Assembly (NCBI RefSeq): GCF_024298965.1 | Contig: NZ_CP085193.1 | Span: 4,898,001 to 4,962,000, forward strand | Direction: 5' to 3' | Source: Streptomyces rapamycinicus NRRL 5491 | GTDB lineage: Bacteria; Actinomycetota; Actinomycetes; Streptomycetales; Streptomycetaceae | DNA: 64,000 nucleotides | Made by a program: the position numbers and the translations under genes | Notes under the pieces: generated by a model | Database searches by the model: none | What the model was told of the DNA's origin: nothing | What the model saw: only the letters and a program-made list of their open reading frames with translations | In this document: piece after piece, positions 24,366-32,155 of the stretch | Position numbering within the stretch: the stretch's first letter is position 1 | How the letters are laid out: each line of letters opens with the position of its first letter

Positions 24366-25874
24366 TCAGTGCGCCATCACCGGAACAGCGTCCTCCGCCG
24401 CATCGTCACCGGAGCCGGCGACCGCGCCGCCGCCCTCCGGCTGTCCGGCGTTGATGAACGTGATGGCGATGACCGCGGCCAGCACCAGGATGCCGACCGC
24501 CCACCAGATGGCGGCGGTGTAGCCGTGCACCATCGACTGCAACTGCAGCGCCGTGCGGGAAGGGGCCCCCGCCGCATGCGACTTCGCGTACTCGGTGGTG
24601 GCGCTCGCCGCGATCGTGTTCAGCAGAGCGGTGCCGATGGCGCCGCCGACCTGCTGCGAGGTGTTGACCATCGCCGAGGCGACACCCGCGTCACGCGGCT
24701 CGACACCATGCGTGGCCAGGCTCATCGCCGGCATGAAGGCGGTACCCATACCGAGGCCGAGCAGCAGGAACCCGGGCAGGATCAGCGCCGGGTACGAGGT
24801 GTCCAGGTCGATCTGGGTCAGCAGCAGCATGCCGACCGAGGCGACCAGGAAGCCCGGCCCCATCAGCAGCCGCGCCGGGACGCGGGTCATCAGCCGGGCG
24901 CCGATCTGCGTAGAGCCGGTGATCATGCCCGCGACCATCGGCAGGAAGGCGAAGCCGGTCCTGACCGGGCTGTACCCCTTCACGACCTGCATGTAGTAGG
25001 TGAGGAAGAGGAACAGGCCGAACATGCCGATGATGGCGAGGGCCAGCGAGGCGTAGACACCGCCGCGGTTGCGGTCGGCGACGACGCGCAGCGGCAGCAG
25101 CGGCGCCTTCACCCGCGACTCGACGATCACGAAGGCCACCAGCAGCACGGCCGCGGCGACGAACAGACCGATGGTCGGGCCCGCGGACCAGCCGTCGGAC
25201 TCGGCGCGGGTGAAGCCGTAGACCAGCGAGACCAGACCGGTGGTGGCCAGGATCACGCCGGGGATGTCCAGCCGGGACGAGTTGTGGCTCTCCACCGGCT
25301 CGCGGATCACGGCGACCGCACCGACCACGGCGATGATGGCGAACGGGATGTTCACGAAGAAGGTCCAGCGCCAGTCCATGTACTCGGTGAGGACACCGCC
25401 GAGGATCAGACCGACGGCGCCGCCACCACCCGCGATGGCACCGAAGACACCGAACGCCTTGGCGCGCTCCTTGGGGTCGGTGAACATCACGGCGAGCAGC
25501 GAGAGCGCGGAGGGGGCGAGCAGCGCGCCGAACACGCCTTGGAGCGCACGCGCGCCCAGCAGCATGCCTGTGTTGAGCGCGGCACCGCCGACGGCCGAGG
25601 CGGCGGCGAAGCCGAGCAGGCCGACGATGAAGGTCTGCTTGCGTCCCCACAGGTCGGCGATCCGGCCGCCGAACAGCAGCAGTCCGCCGAAGGCGAGGGC
25701 GTAGGCGGTGATGACCCACTGCCGGTTGCCGTCGGAGATGCCGAGATCGGCCTGGGCGCTGGGCAGCGCGATGTTCACGATGGTCGCGTCGAGCACGACC
25801 ATCAGCTGGGCGAGGGCGATGAATATCAGCGCTTTCCAGCGCCGAGGATCGACGAATTTAGCCGTTTCAGGCAT
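24366..25874 (-). CDS. DHA2-family MFS drug exporter (EmrB/QacA type)
   Basis: 502 aa, about 14 membrane segments. Start region WKALIFIALAQLMVVLDATIVNIALPSAQADLG contains the DHA2 motif LDxTIVNIALP; GGRIADLWGRKQTF is MFS motif A; LGGVLTEYMDWRWTFFVNIPF is the antiporter motif C region. Expected to be a proton-driven multidrug exporter. A TetR regulator with a double palindrome in front lies 183 bp upstream on the same strand and is the probable repressor. AGG(T)AGG precedes the ATG. Confidence 0.93.
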   Translation of the reverse strand: MPETAKFVDPRRWKALIFIALAQLMVVLDATIVNIALPSAQADLGISDGNRQWVITAYALAFGGLLLFGGRIADLWGRKQTFIVGLLGFAAASAVGGAALNTGMLLGARALQGVFGALLAPSALSLLAVMFTDPKERAKAFGVFGAIAGGGGAVGLILGGVLTEYMDWRWTFFVNIPFAIIAVVGAVAVIREPVESHNSSRLDIPGVILATTGLVSLVYGFTRAESDGWSAGPTIGLFVAAAVLLVAFVIVESRVKAPLLPLRVVADRNRGGVYASLALAIIGMFGLFLFLTYYMQVVKGYSPVRTGFAFLPMVAGMITGSTQIGARLMTRVPARLLMGPGFLVASVGMLLLTQIDLDTSYPALILPGFLLLGLGMGTAFMPAMSLATHGVEPRDAGVASAMVNTSQQVGGAIGTALLNTIAASATTEYAKSHAAGAPSRTALQLQSMVHGYTAAIWWAVGILVLAAVIAITFINAGQPEGGGAVAGSGDDAAEDAVPVMAH

Positions 25875-26056
25875 GGATGGGCCTACCTAGCGGTGCGGAG
25901 AGTGAGAAATGGGACGTAAGGGGCCGGTCGAGGTCAGACCGGCACAGGCCGTTGGGTAAGAGGTAGCGAGAGGCGACGACGCACGTAAGGAAGACGTGTG
26001 AACGTGCGCGGAATAAGCGGTGCTCCGGGATCGACCGGGTGCGATTTATGTCACTG

Positions 26057-26707
26057 TCACGGCCGGTGCTGCAGATCCTCCAAGGTCACGGACTTTCCGG
26101 GTAGTTCCGAGCGCGCCGGGGTGTGCAGTCCGTCCAGGAACAGCTGCAGATGCCGGTGCACAAAGGGCTCGAAGTCCACACAGGCACTGCCGGGCAGCGG
26201 CCGGGTGAGCTGGTTGAGCGCGACCATCAGGTCACCGACGCCGATGTCGGTGCGCAGTTTGCCGTCGGCTTTCGCGGCCCCCATCAGGGCTTCGACACCG
26301 TCCGCCAGACGGTCGCGGGTGGCGATGAGATCAGGGTGCTCCTTGTCGAGGCCGTCGGAGAGCAGCAGGCACAGCGCGCCGATGTGCTCCTCCGCCGCGG
26401 CGTGAACGAAGCGCCGCAGCGCCGAGAAGGTGTCGGCCTCCTCGGCCAGGGCGGATTCGGCCTGGTCGGCGACACGCGACATCACCGAGAGCGCCACATG
26501 GTGGATCAGCTCACGGCGGTCCGTGAAGTGCCGGTAGATCGTGGCATTGCCGACCCCCGCCCGTCGAGCGATTTCATCGAGGGGGATGTGCGCCCCGCAC
26601 TCGACGATCACCTCTCGGGCGGCCGCGACAATGCGCTCCCGGTTGCGCAGGGCGTCCGCGCGCAGCCGGGGCTGTGCGGACTTCGCGGTCATCGTGTCGG
26701 CGGCCAT
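26057..26707 (-). CDS. TetR family regulator, probable repressor of the exporter
   Basis: 216 aa from the ATG at 26707, which has a strong AAGGGAG upstream; the frame to 26815 would run through the operator region and is rejected. N-terminal helix-turn-helix: RERIVAAAREVIVECGAHIPLDEIARRAGVGNATIYRHFTDRRELI. The ligand domain is of the SbtR/Pseudomonas type seen beside EmrB exporters (LLSDGLDKEHPDLIATRDRLADGVEALMGAAKADGKLRTDIGVGDLMVALNQLTRP). Located just upstream of the exporter in the same direction; two palindromes lie upstream at 26838-26893. Confidence 0.9.
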   Translation of the reverse strand: MAADTMTAKSAQPRLRADALRNRERIVAAAREVIVECGAHIPLDEIARRAGVGNATIYRHFTDRRELIHHVALSVMSRVADQAESALAEEADTFSALRRFVHAAAEEHIGALCLLLSDGLDKEHPDLIATRDRLADGVEALMGAAKADGKLRTDIGVGDLMVALNQLTRPLPGSACVDFEPFVHRHLQLFLDGLHTPARSELPGKSVTLEDLQHRP

Positions 26708-26800
26708 GACAGCACTCCCTTCTGCGTACGGCTTCCACGCGTACGGTTCTCCGTGGCCGGTGCTCCGGCGGCTTGGCGGCGGCGCCGCGCCCCGGCCTTG

Positions 26801-26831
26801 ACGTTCGAGCTTCAATACGTTCGAGCTTCAA
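26801..26831. repeat. 16-bp-period direct repeat in tetR leader
   Basis: ACGTTCGAGCTTCAA at 26801-26815 and again at 26817-26831. It sits between the tetR start and the palindromes and may be a further regulator site. Confidence 0.65.
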
Positions 26832-26837
26832 CTTTTC

Positions 26838-26893
26838 CGGGGAGTGAGTCCCCGTTTATGCGTTCACCGGGTTAAACGGGGAATGAGTCCCCG
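26838..26893. promoter_or_regulatory. Two palindromic operators upstream of tetR
   Basis: CGGGGA-GTGAG-TCCCCG (26838-26854) and CGGGGA-ATGAG-TCCCCG (26877-26893): identical 6-bp arms and near-identical spacers, centres 39 bp apart. The sites lie 131-187 bp upstream of the tetR ATG and also ahead of the divergent metalloprotease gene. This is typical TetR operator size and symmetry. Confidence 0.75.
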
Positions 26894-27025
26894 GAATTTC
26901 TGCGTCCGTAGGTGACCTGCCTCACACTTGCCCGGCGCCCCCGCCGCCCGGACGGAGCAGGTCATTCCACCGTTCGGCGGCACCCCACGGGCGCCCCGGT
27001 CCGCGCCGTCACACCGTGGTCGGCA

Positions 27026-28357
27026 ATGGACCAGACGCATGGGACCGCCCGCCCCCGCATACGAATACGCCGGCCCCGCAGAGGCAGCGCGTTCGCCACC
27101 GCCGCCGTGCTCACGGTGGCGGTGGTCGCCCCGGCGGCGGCCCCGCGTCCCGAGCCCCCGGCATCCCCCGAGCTGGCCCCGGCGCCCTCCGCGCGCCCGG
27201 CCTTCGGCTCGCTCGCGCCCTGCGCCCTCGCCTCAGGACCGGGGCTCCAGATGGCCGAGGGCATACCCACCGGCCGCGGCTACAGCCGCAGCACCGGCAC
27301 CGTGCACGCCCTCAACCTCATGATCGACTTTCCCGATGTCCGCGGCCAGGGCACCGCCCGCCAGCGCTTCGAGGAGTTCTTCCCCCAGACCTCCCGGTGG
27401 TTCGCGCAGAGCTCGTACGGGCGGCTGGACTACCGCCCCGAGATGCCGATCGCCCACTGGCTGCGGATGCCGCGCCCGTTCCGCGCGTACGGCATCAAGC
27501 GCGGCAGCCCCTTCGACCCGGGCTATCGCAAACTCGTCGCCGACATCGCCAAGACCGCCGACCCCAAGGTCGACTTCCGCCGCTACGACCTGGTGAACGT
27601 CCTGGTCACCCCGAACGCCGGGCCGCCGGCCGCGCATGCCGTGCTGTCCGTCACCTACGCCGACAACCAGCACGCCCCGACCGCCGACGGCGTTCCGCTG
27701 GCCAATGTCTCCTTCGTCTACAGCCGCCAGGACGACGGCTCCGGCTCGCTGCGCCGCACCGGCTTCCGCGTCCTGCCCCATGAGAACGGCCATGTCTTCG
27801 GGCTGCCCGACCTCTATACCCACGGCGGCGGCGACAAGGCGGGCCACTGGGATGTGATGTCCGAGGACTGGGGGCCCGGCAACGACCTGCTGGCCTGGCA
27901 CAAGTGGAAGCTGGGCTGGCTCGGCCCGCGGCAGATCGCGTGCGCCGCCCGCTCCGGGGTCTTCGTCCACACGCTGTCCCCGCTGAACCGCACCGAGGGG
28001 ACCAAGCTGCTCTTCGTCCCCGTCTCGCCGTCCACCGGCTACGCGATCGAGGCGCGGGCGACCGGCGGCAACGACGAGGCCATATGCAAACCCGGGGTCC
28101 TGATCTCCTGGGTGGACACCGGTGTCGACTCCGGCGGCGGCCCCGTCACCATCGTGGACTCCACCCCGCACGGCCGCGGCTGCACCCGGGAGCGCAATGT
28201 CCACCCAGGACTCAGCGACGCGGCCTACGCGCCCGGCGAGACCTTCGACACCGCGGCGAACGGCATACGGATACGGGTCCGGGTCACCGGCCGGGACGCG
28301 GCCGGTGACTACGGCGTGGAGATCACACGTCGTGCCAGTGCCGGCGCCCGAGGCTGA
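27026..28357 (+). CDS. Secreted M6-family metalloprotease
   Basis: 443 aa from the ATG at 27026. The N-terminus is Arg-rich (RPRIRIRRPRRGSAF) followed by a hydrophobic run ending AVVAPAAAPRP: a signal peptide, possibly Tat-type. Pro/Ala-rich spacer to about 60. The catalytic domain holds the zinc motif H252-ENG-H256 in LPHENGHVFGLPDLY followed by GHWDVMS, characteristic of M6 (immune inhibitor A-like) peptidases with Met-turn WDVMS. The C-terminal half (GVFVHTLSPLN onwards) is a beta-rich domain. The last 35 bp overlap the convergent tetR gene. The start is the weakest point; no good ribosome site is visible. Confidence 0.88.
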   Translation: MDQTHGTARPRIRIRRPRRGSAFATAAVLTVAVVAPAAAPRPEPPASPELAPAPSARPAFGSLAPCALASGPGLQMAEGIPTGRGYSRSTGTVHALNLMIDFPDVRGQGTARQRFEEFFPQTSRWFAQSSYGRLDYRPEMPIAHWLRMPRPFRAYGIKRGSPFDPGYRKLVADIAKTADPKVDFRRYDLVNVLVTPNAGPPAAHAVLSVTYADNQHAPTADGVPLANVSFVYSRQDDGSGSLRRTGFRVLPHENGHVFGLPDLYTHGGGDKAGHWDVMSEDWGPGNDLLAWHKWKLGWLGPRQIACAARSGVFVHTLSPLNRTEGTKLLFVPVSPSTGYAIEARATGGNDEAICKPGVLISWVDTGVDSGGGPVTIVDSTPHGRGCTRERNVHPGLSDAAYAPGETFDTAANGIRIRVRVTGRDAAGDYGVEITRRASAGARG

Positions 28358-28958
28358 TCAGCAGCAGCTGTTTGCGCGCGGTGGCGGCCACCCGCCGCTC
28401 GTCCGCGGCCTCGGGGTGATCGGCCTGCGCCTCCAGGAACGCCGTCGCCGTCATCACCATGTGGTCCACATACATCTCCGCAAGCATCCGGACATCTTCC
28501 GGTGGCCAGGATTCCGCCGGGAGCCGCGGGCGGAAGGCGGTGGCCACCTCATCCGCGAATCGGTCCAGCTCGGCGGCTATGGCCTGGCGCACCGGGCGCA
28601 CCCCGCCATGCCGCTCACGTGCGATGAAGCGGATATGCGCGGGATAGCGGCGGACATGCTCGGCGACCGCGTCGACGGTGGCCTCGATCCGCTCCTCGTC
28701 ACCGTCCTGACCGGCGAGTATGGCGCCGATCATATGGTGCAGGCTGCTCAGGCACTCCTCGACCAGCGCGACGCCGAGATCGCTCAGATCCCGGAAGTGC
28801 CGGTAGAACGCGGCCGGCGCCACCCCCACCGCCCGCGTGACCTCCCGCAGCCCCAGGCTGCTCAGGCTCTGGTCCTCCAGCAGCCCCAACGCGGCGTCCA
28901 TCAGCGCGCGCCGGGTCTTCTCCTTTTGGGCCTGCCGGACCCCGGACGTGTGACTCAT
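28323..28958 (-). CDS. TetR family regulator (FabR-like)
   Basis: 211 aa. N-terminal QKEKTRRALMDAALGLLEDQSLSSLGLREVTRAVGVAPAAFYRHFRDLSDLG; the LREVTRxxGVxPxAFYRHF pattern matches the FabR-like branch that controls unsaturated fatty acid synthesis genes. The ligand domain ends KQLLLISLGRRHW. Its 3' end overlaps the M6 protease gene by 35 bp on the other strand. Divergent from the small membrane genes at 29109-29548; a perfect 28-bp palindrome lies between. Confidence 0.88.
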   Translation of the reverse strand: MSHTSGVRQAQKEKTRRALMDAALGLLEDQSLSSLGLREVTRAVGVAPAAFYRHFRDLSDLGVALVEECLSSLHHMIGAILAGQDGDEERIEATVDAVAEHVRRYPAHIRFIARERHGGVRPVRQAIAAELDRFADEVATAFRPRLPAESWPPEDVRMLAEMYVDHMVMTATAFLEAQADHPEAADERRVAATARKQLLLISLGRRHWHDV

Positions 28959-29021
28959 ATCATTCAGTAAACAGCCGTTCGCTGAATTTTTCCAGGGTTC
29001 GGCGGGGTACTCTGGATCTCA

Positions 29022-29049
29022 GTGAACAGTTGTGACTCCAACTGTTCAC
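29022..29049. promoter_or_regulatory. Perfect 28-bp palindromic operator
   Basis: GTGAACAGTTG (29022-29032), 6-bp spacer, CAACTGTTCAC (29039-29049), without mismatch. A weaker related dyad, AGTAAAC and GTTCGCT at about 28969-28985, lies next to the tetR start codon. Both are between the FabR-like TetR gene and the membrane gene at 29109; the TGAAC/GTTCA core is the likely recognition unit. Confidence 0.75.
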
Positions 29050-29108
29050 CGAACAACTACCATCCGCACGCCAACCGCATCCGGATCGTCACTTCGAGAG
29101 AGGCACAC

Positions 29109-29264
29109 ATGCTCTTCATCGTCGCGGCACTCGCCCTGATGGGAGTTCTTCTGGGGGCGGCGGCGCACACTCCGCTCCCCCTGTTCCTCGCCGCCGCGGG
29201 CGCCATCGGCGCCTGGCTGCTGATCTTCTTCATCCGCGAACGCACCGGGCACAAGGGGAGCTGA
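29109..29264 (+). CDS. Small membrane protein, 51 aa
   Basis: MLFIVAALALMGVLLGAAAH, then a second hydrophobic segment PLFLAAAGAIGAWLLIFFI and a basic tail RERTGHKGS. Start chosen at the ATG at 29109 behind GAGAGAGG; the frame is open to 29022 but that would place coding sequence over the operator. Five nt separate it from the next gene, so they form an operon probably controlled by the divergent TetR. Confidence 0.75.
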   Translation: MLFIVAALALMGVLLGAAAHTPLPLFLAAAGAIGAWLLIFFIRERTGHKGS

Positions 29265-29269
29265 GACCC

Positions 29270-29548
29270 ATGGCACTCACCGCACCGTCCCGCACCTCCC
29301 CGGTCCGGGCGCGCCGGGACGCCGACGGCATGGCCGTCGCCTCCTTCGTGCTCGGTCTGATCGGTCTGCTGCTGTTCAACGCGGTCTTCGGGCCCTGCGC
29401 GATCGTCCTCGGGACGCTCGCCATCGCCCGGGACACCCGCCGCAGGGGCCGGGCGCTGCTCGGACTCACCCTCGGCATCGCCGATGTGGTCCTGCTGATC
29501 GTCCTGCTGACGCTGAATCACTCCGTGTTCTGGCAGTTCGGCGGCTGA
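29270..29548 (+). CDS. DUF4190-type membrane protein
   Basis: 92 aa. DADGMAVASFVLGLIGLLLFNAVFGPCAIVLGTLAIARDTRRRGRALLGLTLGIADVVLLIVLL is the DUF4190 pattern: a helix, a GTLAI turn, a basic loop and a second helix beginning GLTLGI. Unknown function; common in actinobacteria. GGGGAG in the 3' end of the preceding gene serves as ribosome site. Confidence 0.85.
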   Translation: MALTAPSRTSPVRARRDADGMAVASFVLGLIGLLLFNAVFGPCAIVLGTLAIARDTRRRGRALLGLTLGIADVVLLIVLLTLNHSVFWQFGG

Positions 29549-29608
29549 CCCGCCCGGCGGTCCACAGGCGCACACCGCCGACGGCCCACAGCGGCACACC
29601 TCCCCGCG

Positions 29609-29635
29609 CGGCCCTTCCACTCAGTGGAAGGGCCG
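29609..29635. terminator. 12-bp perfect hairpin (terminator or operator)
   Basis: CGGCCCTTCCAC (29609-29620), loop TCA, GTGGAAGGGCCG (29624-29635). It lies 60 bp after the DUF4190 stop and 37 bp before the Rieske oxygenase ATG. Most likely a terminator, but its position ahead of the Rieske gene also fits a regulator site. Confidence 0.65.
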
Positions 29636-29672
29636 TTGCCCGTGCGTGACGGGCGTCACCACGCTGGCACGC

Positions 29673-30734
29673 ATGACCGCCTTCGCCAAGAACCAGTGGT
29701 ACGTCGCCGCCTACGGCCGCGAAATCGGCCGCGAGCTGCTGGGGCGCACCATCCTCGACGAGCCCATCGCCTTCTACCGCACCGAGTCCGACGACAAGGT
29801 CATCGCGCTCGCCGACCGCTGTGTGCACCGCCGCTATCCGCTCACCGCCGGCCGTCTCGACGGCGACACGGTCGTCTGCGGCTACCACGGCTTCACCTAC
29901 GACACCGGCGGCACCTGTGTGTTCGTACCGGGCCAGAAGCGCGTCCCGCGCACCGCCCGGGTCCGCTCCTATCCCGTCGTCGAGCAGGACTCGCTGGTGT
30001 GGGTGTGGATCGGGGACCCGGCGCTCGCCGACCCCGGCGCGCTGCCGCGCGCCCCCTGGCTGGCCGATCCGCGCTGGACGACGGTGGGCGGCATGGAGCC
30101 GATCGACGCCGACTACGGCCTGCTCGTGGACAATCTGCTGGACCTCTCCCACGAAACGTATCTGCACGGCGGCTACATCGGGACCCCCGAGGTCGCCGAG
30201 ACCCCGATCACCACGGAGGTCGACGAGGGCGCGGGCGTCGTCCGGGTCAGCCGGCACATGGACGACGCCGAATGCCCGCCCTTCTACGCCCGCTCCACCG
30301 GCATCGAGGGCCGCATCACCCGCTGGCAGGACATCGAGTACCACGCGCCCTGTCTGTATCTGCTGCACAGCCGGATCGCCCCGGTCGGGGTACTGCCGGA
30401 GCCGGACGGCTCCGATCCGAACGCCTTCCATGTGGAGATCACCTACGCCATCACCCCGTCCACCGACCACCATGTGTACGACTTCTGGGCCGTCTCACGG
30501 GACTTCGCCCAGGACGACGAGGAGGTGTCCACCTTCCTCCACGACCTCAACCGGACCGTGGTGCTCCAGGACGTGGCGGCGCTGAACGTGCTCCAGAAGG
30601 CGCTGGACACCGAGCGGGAGGGCTATCAGGAGCTCAGCATCAACATCGACACCGGCGGGCTGGCCGCGCGCCGCATCCTCGCCCGCCTCGCCGCCGAAGG
30701 GGAGAAGACCGCGCCGGTGGTGGCTGCGAAATGA
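29673..30734 (+). CDS. Rieske non-haem iron oxygenase (vanillate O-demethylase oxygenase-like)
   Basis: 353 aa from the ATG at 29673 (a GTG at 29646 is possible; neither has a clear ribosome site). Rieske cluster ligands C50-x-H52 and C69-xx-H72 in CVHRRYPL and CGYHGF. Mononuclear iron site DLSHETYLH with Asp157, His160 and His165. It matches the VanA-type oxygenases that demethylate or hydroxylate methoxy-aromatics. Coupled by ATGA overlaps to a His-rich small protein and a reductase, so an electron chain NADH - reductase - oxygenase is encoded together. Substrate unknown. Confidence 0.92.
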   Translation: MTAFAKNQWYVAAYGREIGRELLGRTILDEPIAFYRTESDDKVIALADRCVHRRYPLTAGRLDGDTVVCGYHGFTYDTGGTCVFVPGQKRVPRTARVRSYPVVEQDSLVWVWIGDPALADPGALPRAPWLADPRWTTVGGMEPIDADYGLLVDNLLDLSHETYLHGGYIGTPEVAETPITTEVDEGAGVVRVSRHMDDAECPPFYARSTGIEGRITRWQDIEYHAPCLYLLHSRIAPVGVLPEPDGSDPNAFHVEITYAITPSTDHHVYDFWAVSRDFAQDDEEVSTFLHDLNRTVVLQDVAALNVLQKALDTEREGYQELSINIDTGGLAARRILARLAAEGEKTAPVVAAK

Positions 30735-31039
30735 ACGAGCGGCGCGCAGCGCTTCCGTTGAGGGTGGTGGCGGGCGACGGGTGGGCGAGCGGCACGCCCA
30801 CGGCGGAGGTGTACCGGATCGACTGGCTGCCCGGCACCGATGTGCTGCACGGGGTCTGCCACTGCGGCGCCGAGCACACCGCGGAGGACCCGGTCGAGCT
30901 GTGGCAGTGGATGCTCGCCCATCCCAGCGGACACCACCCCGCCGGACACCACCCCGCCGGCCATCGCCCCAGCGGACACCACTCCGCCGGTCCCGCCGAG
31001 CACCAGCCCACCGGACACCGTGAGGAGCCCCGTCCATGA
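30731..31039 (+). CDS. Small protein with CxC motif and His-rich repeat tail
   Basis: 102 aa. The first 60 residues hold RVVAGDGWASGTPTAEVYRI and VLHGVCHCGAEHTAEDPVELWQWMLAHP. The tail is a repeat of GHHPA-like pentads (GHHPAGHHPAGHRPSGHH), encoded by 15-bp units. About eleven His are packed in 30 residues, so the tail could bind metal. Both ends overlap neighbours by ATGA (30731-30734 and 31036-31039), making a tightly coupled trio with the Rieske oxygenase and its reductase. No known family recognised; the CxC...H pattern could hold a metal or cluster. Confidence 0.75.
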   Translation: MNERRAALPLRVVAGDGWASGTPTAEVYRIDWLPGTDVLHGVCHCGAEHTAEDPVELWQWMLAHPSGHHPAGHHPAGHRPSGHHSAGPAEHQPTGHREEPRP

Positions 31040-32004
31040 GCCCCGGCGGCGAGTACGAGGACACCCTGCTCGTGGCCCGCAGGGAGGAGGTGGCCTCGGA
31101 CGTGGTGGCGCTGACGCTGCGCCACCCGGCGGGGCGTGACCTCCCCGCCTGGGAGCCCGGCGCCCATCTCGACCTCGTCCTCGACGCGGGCCCGACCCGG
31201 CAGTACTCGCTGTGCGGCGACCCCGCCGACCGCGCCTCCTGGCGGATCGCGGTGCTCCGCGCCCCCGCCGGGCGCGGCGGCTCCGCCTACGTGCACGACA
31301 CCCTCGCTGAGGGCAGCACGGTGCGGGTGCGCGGACCGCGCAACCACTTCGCGCTGCGCCCGGCGGCCCGCTATCTGTTCATCGCGGGCGGCATCGGCAT
31401 CACGCCCCTCCTCCCCATGACGGCCGCCGCCGAGGCCGCGGGCGCCGACTGGCGGCTGCTCTACGGCGGGCGCACCCGCGCCTCGATGGCCTTCACGGAC
31501 GGGCTCGCCTCCGCCTACGGCGACAAGGTGCGCCTGGTGCCGCAGGACGAGGAGGGGCTGCTCGACCTCGCGCCGTATCTGACCGCCCCGGCCGGTCCCG
31601 GCACCCTGGTCTACTGCTGCGGCCCCGAGCCGCTGCTCCAGGCCGCCGAGGAGGCGTGCCGCGACTGGCCGGAGGGGTCCCTGCGCACCGAGCGGTTCCA
31701 GCCCCGCAACGATGACGCGGGCGCCGAATCGGAAGGCCGGGCCTTCGAGTTGGTCCTCACCCGCTCCGGGCTGACGCTCACCGTGGAGCCGGAGCGCAGC
31801 GTGCTGCGCACGGTCGAGGCGGCGGGGGTGCCGGTTTTGTACTCCTGCGAGGAGGGCACCTGTGGGACGTGTGAGACGGATGTAGTCGAGGGGGAGGTGG
31901 ACCACCACGACTCCGTGCTCACCGACGAGGAGCGGGCCTCGGGCGAGACGATGATGATCTGCGTCTCACGCTGCCATGGCCCGCGATTGGTACTGGACCT
32001 GTGA
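31036..32004 (+). CDS. Phthalate-dioxygenase-reductase-type ferredoxin reductase (VanB-like)
   Basis: 322 aa. Order: FMN-binding reductase domain (RQYSLCGDP at 55-63), NAD domain (FIAGGIGITPLLPM 115-128, LVYCCGPEPLL 191-201), then a C-terminal plant-type [2Fe-2S] ferredoxin domain with Cys271, Cys276, Cys279 and Cys309 (CEEGTCGTC and MICVSRC). This order is that of class IA reductases that serve Rieske oxygenases such as VanA. Gene start overlaps the stop of the His-rich gene. Partner of the oxygenase at 29673. Confidence 0.93.
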   Translation: MSPGGEYEDTLLVARREEVASDVVALTLRHPAGRDLPAWEPGAHLDLVLDAGPTRQYSLCGDPADRASWRIAVLRAPAGRGGSAYVHDTLAEGSTVRVRGPRNHFALRPAARYLFIAGGIGITPLLPMTAAAEAAGADWRLLYGGRTRASMAFTDGLASAYGDKVRLVPQDEEGLLDLAPYLTAPAGPGTLVYCCGPEPLLQAAEEACRDWPEGSLRTERFQPRNDDAGAESEGRAFELVLTRSGLTLTVEPERSVLRTVEAAGVPVLYSCEEGTCGTCETDVVEGEVDHHDSVLTDEERASGETMMICVSRCHGPRLVLDL

Positions 32005-32074
32005 ATCCGCCCTGAACGGCCGTATGAGCCCCTCGATGTGAGGTTCGGAACGACCCCACCCACTGGACAACCAG

Positions 32075-32093
32075 GTTGGTTAGGCTAACCTAA
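32075..32093. promoter_or_regulatory. Iron box (DmdR1/IdeR operator) of the des operon
   Basis: GTTGGTTAGGCTAACCTAA matches the 19-bp consensus TTAGGTTAGGCTAACCTAA at 17 positions. It lies 63 bp upstream of desE and should be bound by the Fe(II)-DmdR1 repressor, switching the operon on under iron starvation. Confidence 0.92.
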
Positions 32094-32155
32094 CTACGTC
32101 CTCGGGTTGCCGTCCCGTTACCACGTCCCCGCACGCATCGAGAGAGAGCACCATC

